The notes below the pieces were generated by a model that saw only the letters and a program-made list of their open reading frames with translations, ran no database searches and was not told the DNA's origin. A stretch of DNA of 64,000 bases, from assembly GCF_000003815.2 (NCBI RefSeq), contig NC_049995.1:1290330-1354329 (forward strand), written 5' to 3'. The stretch is from Branchiostoma floridae. Lineage: Eukaryota > Chordata > Leptocardii > Amphioxiformes > Branchiostomatidae. Positions 35,465-48,000 of this stretch are shown one piece after another. The position numbers were made by a program, and so were the translations under genes. Position 1 is the stretch's first letter. Every line of letters begins with the position of its first letter.

Positions 35465-35910
35465 CACTTAAAATTCATGAACCTGGCACTTCTGGAAAAT
35501 TTAGGCGCAAACTTTGACGCTCACTTGCAGTACCAAAACAAGTTGCCAGGAAGCCCATTATCGAACTTGACCTTCCTTTCTGTGTCCCCTACCTATCGAC
35601 GAAATATCATTAGCATCCATCAAGAACATCTCGAGTTATCTTGCATACAGACAAACGCACTTACATACAAAGCCAGCTACAGCACCATAGGTAAAAGCTA
35701 GCTAAACCATTCTCGCACATGACAATCATTTTCACAACCGCTACACACCTGCCAAATATCGTGGAAATCGCCCAGCTGCATTTTGACTTATGCTTCCGGA
35801 AACAAACCCCGAAAAAATACAAAGCTCGCTGCTGTACCGTAGGAAAACGCCAGGTAAACCGTTTTCGAAATAGGCATGCCTTTTGACAACCGCTACACAC
35901 CTGCAAAAAA
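35465..35910 (+). repeat. Inverted relatives of the 30830/44045 repeat, internally duplicated
   Basis: AACCGCTACACACCTGC and preceding TAC-AGC(A/T)C-CGTAGGT/AAAGC blocks occur twice about 150 bp apart (ending near 35750 and 35905). CTCGAGTTATCTTGCAT and GCCCATTATCGAACTTGACCTTC are reverse complements of motifs in the 30830 copy. Confidence 0.6.
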
Positions 35911-35989
35911 ATAAAAAAGTTCCATCCACACTTTCTCGACTTATATGTTGTTGACCTACATACAGACCCAAGTCGGCAAAATCATACTC

Positions 35990-36274
35990 TATCGCCATTG
36001 GCGAAGAGAATGAGAACAAGCCCAATGCCGACAGAGCGGCCGGTGAAGGAGGCTGGGATCTGGTACCCAGGCGCAGTGGAAGATGGGAGGGTTTAAAACC
36101 CGGAAGTGACCCGCAAATCCTTCCCATGGTTCCCAGCGCGCGTGGGGAGGGCAGAAAGCTGGGTGCAACATACTGCCGTTCATACTGCAACGTCGGGCGG
36201 TCTGCACGGATCATTTTGGTGGAAAACCTCGGGAGTTTTGTCGAGCAAGGATCCCTGTAGTGACCATTCCGTCT
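35990..36274 (+). promoter_or_regulatory. EBAG9: CpG-rich promoter and likely noncoding first exon of EBAG9
   Basis: GC-rich sequence with many CpGs, unlike its surroundings. ACCCGGAAGTGAC (ETS-type core, 36098-36110) is the kind of site found at TATA-less housekeeping start sites. A donor GTCT|GTAAGT lies at 36274/36275. The matching acceptor is TGTGCAG ending at 38406, just before the EBAG9 ATG. A noncoding first exon is inferred; the exact start site cannot be read from sequence. Confidence 0.55.
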
Positions 36275-37104
36275 GTAAGTAGAGCAGGGCGAGGTAAGAG
36301 CGCGCACACGGTCTGTACTGGCGGGAGGGGCGGTGGCGGGTGGTCGGGCTTCATAATCATAGTTTCTGCACAACGTAAACATCTCTCCGTCATACCATTC
36401 ATGTGCATGGGTATGTCGTATAAATGAAAATCTCGGCTTTCACTGTGAACACTGTAACAACACTGTAACATAATGTTACTGTTTTCAGCACTGTTAAACC
36501 TTGCTAGTTACAGTGGAAAACTCCATAATTTACTCAGTTCAAGCCTCCTTGCCCAGGGATGTATAACTATTTATTGTGGGATCTGATCAAGGAGGTTAGA
36601 ATAAAAATATAGATGTGATTAATCGAAGCATAAAATTAAAGTCACTTGTTTCGGTTATCTATCTACACACATATTGTGGGTTAATCTAGCTATCTTATAA
36701 GCAATCACACAGAGATCAGAATGCATAACGATATTCCCAAGTTAAAGTTCCCATAAAATTTAACAAAACCCGTTTGTACGTCATTATGCAATGGTCAAGA
36801 CAAGGACTGTTTGCTTTTACAGGCCTTTGACATATTAGTTATTACGTAGAATTCCTGTCGCTGACTCGTGTTCTGATATCCGTGAGAGGGACTATATTAT
36901 TTACGCTGCCTAGCAATATTTACACTTGGTATGAATTTGACTAAAATGTTGTGTTGTTCAGAACATCTTGAAATTTGCCAGTGCGGTCACGGACCTGCAT
37001 TGTTCTTGAACATTTTGCAGATTTTTCAGTTTTCCAGGATGACATGAAAAAAATGACGATACAGTTTTTTAACGTTAGATTGTTGGTAGCTATTCAGCTA
37101 TACT

Positions 37105-37665
37105 GAGTTACGTATATATAGAATACAACATGGTGTATTCCGCATCACCTGAGGCACAAGCTGGACTGCGGAAAGGATCGCCAGAAGGGACCGAGACTGA
37201 CGCGGAATACACCGCGTTGTATTCTATTTATGTCATACTCACCCGAGAAACCAAATGTTTCAATATGAAATGCACCAGAAGTTGAGAAAATTGTAATTGT
37301 AGCGTCCTTATCCGGTATTCGATTTTTTCAACTCGGCCCAACTTTGTTCAATGTACTTTTATTTTCACGGTGTTCACGGTGATGACTGTAACGTGCACTT
37401 ATCATTACTGATAACAAATAATTTAAAAGACTTTTTTATGTGCAACTGTTGCCACCGTGAACATTTAGTTCCGAGAACAAGTTAAAGTTTCTCAGAACGT
37501 GAAAGTTTGGTACCGAGAAGATAAAGTGAATTACAGTAGTTCGATTCACTCAAAGGAAGCCTGTGTGATACACCTTCAAAGCATGTATGATACAGAAAGT
37601 TATCACACGGTCCGGAACACCTGTATGGAACGTTTGTGTGGCCCAGGTATGACATAAACAACCAT
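37105..37665 (+). repeat. GAATACAACATGGTGTATTC fold-back repeat, copy 1
   Basis: GAATACAACATGGTGTATTC CGC is followed after about 80 bp by GCGGAATACACCGCGTTGTA TTC, an inverted pair. The repeat then continues through CACCAGAAGTTGAGAAAATT to CGGTCCGGAACACCTGTATG and GGTATGACATAAA. Copy 2 is at 53245-53570. Confidence 0.7.
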
Positions 37666-37834
37666 ACGCAGGCATCTAAAGATGAAGCTATTTATCGTCC
37701 TGCCAACTACGTAGATTGTAGTTTTGTGAGCTGTTTATTATGAAATCGCACGGCAGCAGGAGGAATATGTGGATCTCTGCAGAAGGCTTTTGGCATCTTG
37801 CATAACTTTAAGTTTACAAGTTCTCCGGATGATT

Positions 37835-37990
37835 GCGGGACGTTCCGAACTTGCGACAGTCGTATTGAGGTCACCTGAGTTAGCGTTGAATGACAGCCAC
37901 TTCAGACTCTTGAGATTTAGCCCTGCCTATTGTAACCCTCTCAAAATTAAAAGAGAAGAGAAAGTAGTCGGCCCACCCAATAATAATAAT
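37835..37990 (+). mobile_element. SINE tail fragment
   Basis: GTCGTATTGAGGTCACCTGA, CTCTTGAGATTTAGCCCTGC, then GTCGGCCCACCCAATAATAA, the tail of the tRNA-headed SINE family ending in (TAA)n. Confidence 0.8.
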
Positions 37991-38419
37991 AATGATCTTT
38001 ATTGCATGTTCATGCCCGTAGGCTAAATGCACAAATGACCACAAGTAGTCTAATGGGTGAAAAGGAATAAAAACAACTAAGCTTAATATACAGTAGTTTC
38101 AACTAGACTAATGGAAAATGATCTTAAATATCGTGTCTCCATATAGGACACAGCATAATACAATACTATCGTTAATCGCTACATCTAATATTTTCTTCTC
38201 TCTTTTTGAAACTCGTGCGTTTATCCTTTAGAGGAGTATGGTTATGCCTGCCGGATTCTATATGTAAGGGATGGTCACTAATACGAAATTTACACAAAGC
38301 TCTACGATGTTACACGTAACAAGTAATTTTTTCAGAAAAAATCTGAGAGCCAAGAGAGTAAATTGTTGTCGCCTAACCATGATTATTTCCATAATATGAT
38401 GTGCAGAAATTTGAGAAGA

Positions 38420-41400
38420 ATGAGAATCATCCAGCTGAAGTTGTGGCGCCTGTGCAGCTGTTTCACTGTCATCTTCAACTTCTTCAAACGGCTGCTGTGG
38501 AGGTCACATGGTCGACGGAACAGTGACACCCCTCTCCCCTCTCACAGCAGTGGTACGGTCCCAGTACAGGCCCCAACAGCTTCAGGGAATGAGGTAAAAC
38601 ACGCTGTGATTTAGTTTTTTCCCGATACCTATCTGCCATAAACACTGGAAATATGAGTGTTTGTGCTACGGCATTGTTTAAACCACAGCAAATTCTTCTG
38701 TTCCACTCATACATAGAATTGCTCTTGTCCTACATTATTTGCAAAATTGAATGAATATGATATAGATATATGGTACAAGTCTAACTTATCACTCACTCAC
38801 ATGTCCTTATATGGCACAAGTCTAACTTATCACACTCTCATGTCCTTATATGGCACAAGTCTAACGTATCACACTCACATGTCCTTATATGGCACAAGTC
38901 TAACTTATCACTCACTCACATGTCCTTATATGGCACAAGTCTAACTTATCACTCACTCACATGTCCTTATATGGCACAAGTCTAACTTATCACACTCACA
39001 TGTCCTTATATGGCAGCCAGAGCTCACCTCTTGGACAGACTGGGGTGATGGACCCACCAGTGTGGAAGTGGTGCCCAGCAGTACACAGCATGATGAGGAC
39101 CAACCTGAACCTGACTACTTCCAGGACATGGCACCACAGATTAAACGACCAACCAAGGTGAGCGTTACTTCCAGGACATGGCACCACAGATTAAACGACC
39201 AACCAAGGTGAGCGTTACTTCCAGGACATGGCACCACAGATTAAACGACCAACCAAGGTGAGCGTTACTTCCAGGACATGGCACCACAGATTAAACGACC
39301 AACCAAGGTGAGCGTTACTTCCAAGACATGACACCAGAGATTAAACGACCAACCAAGGTGAGCGTTACTTGCAGAACATGACACTGCAGATTAAACGAGC
39401 AACCAAGGTGAGCGTTACATCCAGGACATGGCACCACAGATTAAACGACCAACCAAGGTGAGCGTTACTTCCAAGACATGACACCAGAGATTAAACGACC
39501 AACCAAGGTGAGCGTTACTTGCAGAACATGACACTGCAGATTAAACGAGCAACCAAGGTGAGCGTTACATCCAGGACATGGCACCACAGATTAAACGACC
39601 AACCAAGGTGAGCGTTACTTCCAAGACATGACACCAGAGATTAAACGACCAACCAAGGTGAGCGTTACTTCCAGATTAAACGACCAACCAAGGTGAGCGT
39701 TACTTGCAGGACATGACACCGCAGATTAAACGACCAACCAAGGTTAGCGTTACATCCAGGACATGGCACCACAGATTAAACGACCAACCAAGGTGAGCGT
39801 TACTTCCAGATTAAACGACCAACCAAGGTGAGCGTTACTTCCAGGATATGACACTGCAGACCAAATGGCTAACAAAGGTGGTTGTTACTTCCAGCACACA
39901 GCACTGCAGATTATTTTTATAGGAACCCAAGATACTGAATCTGGATGTAACCTATAGAGTTTTTGTGCTGATTCAGACATGAAAAAATTGTTTTTTACAG
40001 AATTGTTGTCTGTGGTTTATATGGCAAAACATGTGTAATATGTATTGTAGCTTTTTGCTTAAAATGATGTAGTGAAGTAATAGCGCAACGAGGAAGAATT
40101 AGGGTCACTAATTGTTCCTTCAGTTCTGTATCATACATGATATCTATGAATCTCTCTGCAGATTGTAGTAAAGAAAAAACTTCATTCAGAGCCAATGGAG
40201 GACCTAGGGAGTCTGTCCAGCCGTCTGTCTGCAAGCACTGACGCAGGACTGTTACCTGTGGTGAGTAAACAAACAAACAAACAAACAAACCTGAATGGAT
40301 GGGAGAAACAAATTTACAAATTCTTTTCAAGTCTATTCTCTGTCTGCCATGGCACTTAAATCAAAATTGTTGAATGTCAATACAATATAGTACTATTGGG
40401 CGTCTCAGACAGAATATTTATTGCTTGAAAATTGAGGCATGTTGGAATGGAGCCAATCGTGTGGCAGACTATCACTTCTGTTACGTTTTTAATAGCAATG
40501 TTGGAAGCACAACATCAAGTTCTAGCATAAATATCCACGTGGTTGTTGAGTTATAAGGCCTCCCTACCTACATGTAGCACGGCTCGAGGGTGTGTCAAAG
40601 AAATGTCCGCTCCATATACAGAAGTTTGCACTTTCAAGAGAAATGTTCACTTACAAAGGAAGAAACGCCCACTTTCCAAGAGAAATGTACGCTTGAAAGT
40701 CGAGAAATGTCCACTTTTCTAGAGAGATGTACTCATTGGTCAGGGGGTGCTAGTATCACCTGTGGCAGTATGTCTTACATGGAGAACAAAGTGATTGATA
40801 AAACCAGTCTGATTTATGCAGACATAATTCCAGCAGGTCACAGATACTCCTGATGAATGGGTCTAGAGAGATGTCCAATGAAACATCCCCCAGTATAACA
40901 CACTCCTGTGTATCTATACTGTACATACCTGTGGGTCCTGCACTACAGATCTCTCAAACAGATACATGTATGGCAGACACACAAGATGTTCCAGTGGCAT
41001 GCATGGCCGAATGACAAGCAACCTGGAGAATAACAAAAATGGTGACAATCTGGGCACAGAGAGAAAAAAGCAACTTCATGCTCAGTGTATGTGATAAACT
41101 TGTGATCTATAACATTTGAATTTTTATGTTTATTGTTTATAATGTATGCCTGTTAAACTGTTGTAAAGCATACATGTAGCACACAGATGTATTGTGAAGC
41201 TATGTAAACTATACAGAATGTCAACTTCACCTCCCACCCTACAAGACATTCCAATAGAAGCTAGCTAGGCATGGGAAAAAATGTTGTGTTTCCTGTTTCC
41301 TGACATACCCTAACATAGTGCCAACCCTAGACTTTTTTTGGGTAGGCAATGGAGTCACATAGCTTCTAGTTACAATTTTTCATCAGCCTGCTTCCTATTG

Positions 41401-41930
41401 AAATAAAAACACCCCTTGTCCTATCTAATAAATAATGAATGATAAATGTATTATTATGCACAACATTAAAGTTTGACATTGAAAGACAAGTGTCCTCACG
41501 CATTTCAGTTTACTTTGTTCAACTATGTCACACTAGAGTTTTGGCCAGCCTCAAAAATATTACAAGGGAAAAAAAGAAGATAATCCATACCTACTGACAC
41601 TGATTTTTTAAGGAGTGAAACAGGAAACACAACAGTTTTTCCTTGGCCCTAGTCATTTTCATTTTTCAGTGAGGAAATTGGTATGGTGATTGATTGTGAT
41701 TGATTTCCCAGAGTTCGGAGCTGGAGACGTGGACGGATGACGGGAACGCGTGGGAAGAGGACGGGGACTCCATGCTGGCGTGGGAGGCGGAGGCAGCGAT
41801 ACGCGAGCAGCGACAGGCCGAACGCGAGAGGAGACACGCCGATCAGCAGCGCAGGAAACAAGAGATGGAGGCACAGAGGGTCGCTAGGCAACAACAACAA
41901 CATAGACTGGCAGTCAAACTTTCATCATAG
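38420..41930 (+). CDS. EBAG9: EBAG9/RCAS1 orthologue (receptor-binding cancer antigen expressed on SiSo cells)
   Basis: Coding exons 38420-38593, 39017-39157, 40162-40260 and 41712-41930, all phase 0, give 210 residues (human about 213). The start M-RIIQLKLWRLCSCF aligns with the vertebrate N-terminus, a Cys-containing hydrophobic segment that anchors the protein at the Golgi, followed by basic FFKRLLWRSHGRR. Exon 2 has the conserved SWTDWGDGPTSV and EPDYFQDMAPQIKRPTK. Exon 3 opens IVVKKK. Exon 4 has SSELETWTDDGNAWEEDGD and a long charged coiled coil, ending VKLSS. EBAG9 is a Golgi-associated protein that limits regulated secretion. The acceptor at 38406 puts a noncoding exon upstream. Both splice sites of exon 2 lie in tandem arrays. 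Confidence 0.93.
38772..39016. repeat. 40-bp minisatellite ending in the exon-2 acceptor
   Basis: About six units of ATGTCCTTATATGGCACAAG TCTAACTTATCACTCACTCAC. The last unit reads TGTCCTTATATGGCAG, and its AG is the acceptor of EBAG9 coding exon 2. The other units have GGCAC at that position. Confidence 0.9.
39118..39900 (+). repeat. 50-bp minisatellite derived from the end of EBAG9 exon 2 and its 5' splice site
   Basis: The unit is GTGAGCGTTACTTCCAGGAC followed by ATGGCACCACAGATTAAACGACCAACCAAG, exactly 50 bp. It equals the last 33 coding bases of exon 2 plus 17 intron bases. About 16 copies follow the true exon, many with an intact AAG|GTGAGC donor. Later units form a three-unit higher order (about 150 bp: CCAAGACATGACACCAGAG, GCAGAACATGACACTGCAG, CCAGGACATGGCACCACAG). 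Two units are shortened by deletion. Confidence 0.95.
41255..41385 (-). repeat. Dispersed repeat shared with 4350-4480
   Basis: The reverse complement of the 4350 copy. A further scrap (GAAACAGGAAACACAACAG) lies at 41619-41637. Confidence 0.75.
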
Positions 41931-44830
41931 CAATATGCCAACTTTGTGTCTATGTTATGTAGAAACTCATTCCTGTATTATATGTAGTGTCTTATGTCAT
42001 CACAAAGTTTGAATGTCAATGTTGCAATATTACTCCATTGTCCTAGGTAGAAATTGGTTCTAGTATAGATAGAAGCTGATGTCGGTATGCATGAGGAAGA
42101 AGTCCTTTTACACAGTAAATGATCGATAACAGATCTGGATAATCAGAGTTCTACAGAAGACTTTTTACTTGTATATACTTGTAACAATATCACAGGACAC
42201 AAAATCACATCATTATGACCAAAGAACAAAACAAAACAACAGCAGAATTATGTAGGTAGATGGTTCATCAGAGTTGGGTAGATAATGTAACTTGGCAAGA
42301 GGCATAGCTCCATAATATCACATGGTTGCATGATAATGGAATCTTTCTCTGTGCAAGCGGTTATATTATTTTATCATTTTTTTAAGATTGTGGAAGCCAT
42401 TTTTTCAGCATGTTTAACTTCATGTTAAACAAAAGAATTCTGAAAGTGATAAGGTTGTACTTTCTGAATGTCAACTTGGCATACATTCAAACATCTCCAG
42501 ATTTGTGAGCAACTTTACTCCAAAAGCCATGTGCTACTCTTAAACTCCTCAAAAAGGCTAAGCTTAGCTAAAGATTTTTGGTAGGGTAACAAAAGGGGTT
42601 CTGACGAGTTGCTTGGATACTGGATTTGAGATGAATCAAAAGAATGAAAGCTTACAGAATTCTTAACCTGTCTTACAGAATAAGCCTTTTGGAATAGCCC
42701 ATCTTCTTCTGCGTATCAATGTAAAATACATTTTCTGTCACAATCACAATTCCAGTAGAATGTTGTGCTGCTGTATTTTTACTTAACATTCTACCTGTTG
42801 TGTGCTGCTCTGTACAGCGACTTGGTAGACAGTATTGTATACACCAGCAGGAATATGGTACATGTACATGGCTAACTATGCTTTATTTTAAAGGAATTCT
42901 GTGGTAAAAATATCTGTCTTCGTGTACAATTACCATGATACATTTCCTTACTTGTAGTAGCTATGGAAATCAGATTACAACTTGAAAATTATATCTGTTC
43001 TAACAATTTTTATGTTTATAGTTGGCGAAGTTCAATAATGTCATACTGAATAGATCTATTCCAGCTTTCACTGACTGTGGTCGAACGTCAGAACCCTGGT
43101 ACAGTAACCATACCATTAGGAGGACAATGTCACTCAGAGCCTATCAGTCTTGCCTAGCATTTTTGCTCAGAACTGTTACTTTTCTGGTTGTATGTATATA
43201 GCAGTATAACTGTCGTTCTGCACAACACACCAGCTTCTCAGGCAAATGGGGCTGGACTTTGCATACAGTGCAGGCTCCTTCACCAGATATTGAGGGACAA
43301 GAACAAGGGGCAGCAGTGGAGTCGCTAAGGCTGAACACAGATTGCGAGGAAACAAATCCAAGCACAAATTAAAATGTCTATAACTACTTAGCAATTGCTT
43401 TTCAAGAAAAATAATGTCGCAAGAATTGGCCATGGCTTTGTCGTATCGGAGTCGAGGATGGTTTGAAGATGCTGTGTGACGTCTGTTTACCAGGAGGAAA
43501 CACCTTTTGTTGATGGTTGTAAAACTATGAAAACCATCACAGTTTGACGATTTACGAGGAATCTGATACACACACGGCGGCCGAGAAAAGAAGGTTATCT
43601 CTGAACTACCTTGTCAAGTTCGTAATAAATTCCAATTTCCGTCAAAATACATTTTAGATCGTGGTGATTCCCATCGGAGTTTGCAGTCATTGCAAAATAA
43701 AATCGATCCTGAATGTTACTGAATAAATAGTTCTCTTGTCTTGCTTGTTCATATACCAGTGCAGCTGATCTTTTATTTAAAAACTCTGCGCACAAGTCTT
43801 TATTGATAATACAGGCATTAAGTTAGCATTTTACTATGATGTTGTGTGGGCAACGTGCACATATTTTTTTCAAAACATTGTAACACTTGTTATATTTTTT
43901 GGGCGATATCGCTCAAATGCTAGTCACACTTCTAGTGTTGCAAAAAGTTGAAAGTAGAGTCAATTACGTGTGTTTGTTTTTTTTAAGTAGGGAAGTAATG
44001 TTACGCTATCTACGGGTCATTGACCCTTATCTTGTGTTGTTACCTTTGCCAAGAAGGTTAACATTATGACGTTATGTATCATGAAAATGGAGATATAGTT
44101 TTGGGTGTGTTTGTGTTTCCGGTTATTTGTGGCCAACATAACTCAAGAACTTCAGGATGGATGTACATAGGTGTTGGGAAGATAAAGGTCAATTGAGGGG
44201 GCCCCTGGTATGTGACCTTGCTTGGTACTGCAACAACTTCCATTTTTGTGGTTTCTTTTGCCCAGTCATGCAATGGTTTTGATTTTTTATGGCAGATAGC
44301 TTGTGATGTAAGGAAGAAGTGACGTATGTTTGGGTCCCCTAGCAGCATTCGCTGGAACTCCAAAAATCTTTCAGTAGTAGAAGACTTTTCTGTTGATAAG
44401 GCTACAGACCGACAAAGAAATGTCAGCAAAGAAAGAAAGTGATGCACTTCAAGGATAGGCATGAATTTGATTTATTTATAACTGTTATGACCCCCCTTCC
44501 TCGTTCTACAGGTGGCAATCCCAGAGCGACCAAAATTTGATTTGGATGACCCTTGATTTTGCAATTGGAATATGATGCACAATGTTCATATTTAGTATGA
44601 TTGAAAAGACAAGGAAATATAACGTTAACATTGCTACTTTTGTATCTCCGTTTGGAATTAATCGCAACCCAACCGATAAGCATCAAATCTTCGAGCAGTT
44701 CAGTTAGTAAAATGTAAAATCGTTGTTTTTTTACGGACTCATCTTTCTCACTATATGTTCAAGTGAGTGGAAACGTAGAAGTCAGAAAACGTAACGTTTT
44801 TCCATCACAACATCTGCTTGGAGATCAGGT
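41931..44830. other. EBAG9 3' flank and intergenic; repeat copy at 44045-44240
   Basis: Probably begins with the EBAG9 3' UTR; hexamers ATTAAA (about 43368) and AATAAA (about 43695) are possible ends. 44045-44240 carries CTTTGCCAAGAAGGTTAACA, AACATAACTCAAGAACTTCA and GATAAAGGTCAATTGAGGGG, related to the 30830 repeat. No other gene is seen. Confidence 0.5.
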
Positions 44831-45003
44831 GAACAGGTGGATTGGCGCGATGCATGCTGGGACGTCCCCACCCAACAACAAGGAAGATGGCGGCGGCAGA
44901 GAGAAAACTTCCTGGTGCGATGTTTGTTCCGTGATCTCCTGCGCGAACCTGCGGACAGGGGACGACTTGTCGGCTAGAACAGTACCAAGATCTGCCCGCG
45001 GCC
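44830..45003 (+). promoter_or_regulatory. PAG1: CpG-rich promoter/leader of the PAG1-like gene
   Basis: Directly upstream of the ATG at 45004. GATTGG (inverted CCAAT box, about 44840), GCATGCTGGGA (44852-44862) and AAGATGGCGGC (44884-44894, the YY1 consensus) lie in GC-rich sequence with no TATA box. A start site near the YY1 motif is likely. The motif assignments are established knowledge; their function here is inferred. Confidence 0.6.
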
Positions 45004-48000
45004 ATGGAGAGCCGCGCCCGGGCTGTGTGGGCGGCTGCCGTGTTGTACAGCGTGCTGGGGATGGTGGACAGCGCGCCCGTGGGGAGGGGCATGTTTGTTT
45101 GGGGGTGCAGGTAGGACCGTTATTTACCTTACTCTATCAACATCATGCCTTGTTTGGTTGGAGGGAAATGGGGGGATGTGTGTGTTAGTGTTGGGTTGAG
45201 AAGGCTATATGAGTGAGCTGGGAGGGAGGTGTTTATGTACAACACAGGATTACATACTTGTGATGGGTCAGTGATACCAGACCAGGCGGAACCATACTTC
45301 CGGTGGGCGCGGCCCCACAAAGGGAGGGGAGGGACCACATTGGGTGGGGTTAGTCTACTGGTAACTTTACATAAAACATCAACAAAACTGTAAGGTAATA
45401 TCGGATAGACCGACCACACATACACGCCGCACACAAATGTATGCACGCACACACACACATACACATGTACACACACACACATGCACACACACACAGACAT
45501 ATTAAAGTAATGTTAATGTAATGTTACATAAACATCCAAACACACAGTCACATACATGTTACAAATGCATACATGCACACAAATACAAACAAATTGAAAT
45601 AACATTTTATTCATACACACACACATACATTATTACATATACCCATACTATACTGTTAGTCAGTCTATCCAGACTACTAGTATGACACTATGCAACGGAA
45701 CTAAATGACAAAGAAACTAAATGACAATGGAACTAAATGAATGACAAACAGATTTAACTGCATCCATGCATGATCACAAAAAGTGAAAGTGACAGTTATA
45801 TTGATCCAATTGAGCTATTCTTCTACTGGGCATGACAGGGAAAACCCAATGCACAGTATTTACAGGTTCATTGTACAGGGGGAATTTCCCTAGCTCTTCC
45901 CAACAAAACAAATAAGACAATAAACAGTGGACCTGTCCTTAGGACTGCAACCCTTTCATTTGCATGTCAGGTGAGCAAAGCAGCCAGAATAGAACTCGCA
46001 ACCTTTGTCAAATTCAATTTATATGACTTTGCATCTGTATGACTAACAAATTTGTAGGTTTGGGGAAAATAAGCCATTGCTGAAATGGTAACTGCTCAGC
46101 TGCATCAATGAATAATAGCTTTATTATAATACCTAACGTTTCCTTATTGAAAAAAAACCTTGACATTATCTGTGATATGATGATATATTGCATAGAAAAG
46201 TTTGTGATATTAATAAGGAATGATGAAGTGAAAGCCCAAATGATCTGTATGATGTTTATCAACATTAACACTAATCTTGTCAATTACGACAAGGTAAGTA
46301 CTGTAAATGCATTTAAGTTTGCGGGGATTTAATTTCGCCGTAGCGGAAAAAAGGACTTTTCACTGTGGTTTTAAGTTTAGCACCATGCACTCTAGTCTCT
46401 TACTGCCATGAAAAAATGTTCGCGGTGGTTTTAAATTTGAGGTGAAGTGGCAACCGCTAAAACCGCGAACATTAAACCACCGCGAACATTTCTGCATTTA
46501 CAGTAGTTTCCTCAGGTGGATTCAGCAGATCAATATTAACCCCCCTCGGAGCCGGGTTCGATACGCTCACACCAGGCTTGGCGAATCAGGATTAATCTCG
46601 TGTCAGGGTGAATCCTGGTATGAATGTGGTCTGAATCATTATCACACTCACTGTGATCCACTCAAGCAGAGTTCTTTGATTTCTAATATCAAAATTTTGA
46701 AGAGATGCCCAAATGATGAGTCTGCTGCTAGCCTGGAATGTTGTTTATGTACCGTACAGGTTTGTACTGGAGATGAACAGCTCCTGGTCTGGTCGGCTGA
46801 CTCTTGATGGATCCCCAGTGGAGACGTCCTGCAGCCTGTGAACCCACAGGCTGACATCAGCCACACACCTGGGCACTCACCTGGGCACACACCTGGGCAC
46901 ACACCTGGGCACTCACCTGGGCACACAGGCAGTAGTGATGTGCTGGTTAAGGTATGGGAACCCCTGATACATCACTAGTACATGTATGTCCGCACTGATT
47001 ATATGGGTGACATCCACACGCTCAACATTTTCAGCCATTTGAAAAAAAAGTCTGCTACCGTACAATTTTAGAAGCTGCAAAGATATCCTGCAAATTGAAA
47101 AAAAAAATTATCAAAAATGAATGGTATTTTGTAGAATGCCTCTTTTCCTATTGCAAAACAACATATTGATTTTGTTGCAAACTTTATCCTAGCAAATAAT
47201 GCATTTTCAGGGCTCGAAATACTACCTGCTTAGTGCAGGTAAAAATGGAGCTGTGCAGGTATTTCTGGTGTCTACCTGCACCTAACCTGCACTGGTCCAT
47301 GTACCGGTTTTACATAAATTTGTCTTGTACAGGTAACTTCAATGTTACCAGCACCCGTGCAGGTATGTAGAAAAAAAGTATTTCAAGCCCTGATTTTGAT
47401 CCCTGAGAGGCATCTTCCTGAGTCAAAAAACAAGATGTGAAAGAACAAGAATAAAGAATCTAATATTGTTAGGCATACCATGTTCTGTGTGCTCAGTCAT
47501 TTATGATTTGTTTAACCTTCCTGACCAGATTTCATAATGAAGGCAACTTTCTTTGTCCAACTTTTATTTTTTCACACACTAGCATGACTTTTGGAGTGCT
47601 CATCAGAGGCATCCACATAATCAATTTGATGCATGTAGCCTGAATATGTGACAGTTGAATCATTAAAAACACTGAGCAAGTGAGATGCCATGGTGTGCCT
47701 TTTTGAAAACACTTGCATACCGGTTATCGGAAACCAAAGTGTTACAGCAGGATAGTGTGTGTGTACACTGTGAGTGAACGATATGCAACTTTTACACAAA
47801 GACATGTCACAGATCCAACAGGAGACTGGACTAGAATGTGGACAAAAATAATATAATTGACCATTTTTCCCCTTAACAGTTAACAGATGACTTAGCAGAA
47901 AAGGGAGAAGTCTATATCAGGTGTGGCGAGGTGGTCTCCTGTTTACAAGTGCTATCACCAGGTAAAGGACATCGTTTACATTTACTTGCCAATGCTGAGT

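Noticed and set aside
35741-36382. A 213-codon minus-strand frame through the EBAG9 promoter
   Set aside because: It crosses a CpG-rich promoter and a dispersed repeat. It is low in stops because of GC content, with no domain and no homologue I recognise.
39158-39900. Tandem 33-nt microexons as a proven feature of EBAG9
   Set aside because: The 17-nt pieces between copies are far too short to be introns. Only longer skips could work, and sequence alone cannot show them, so this is kept as a testable idea only.
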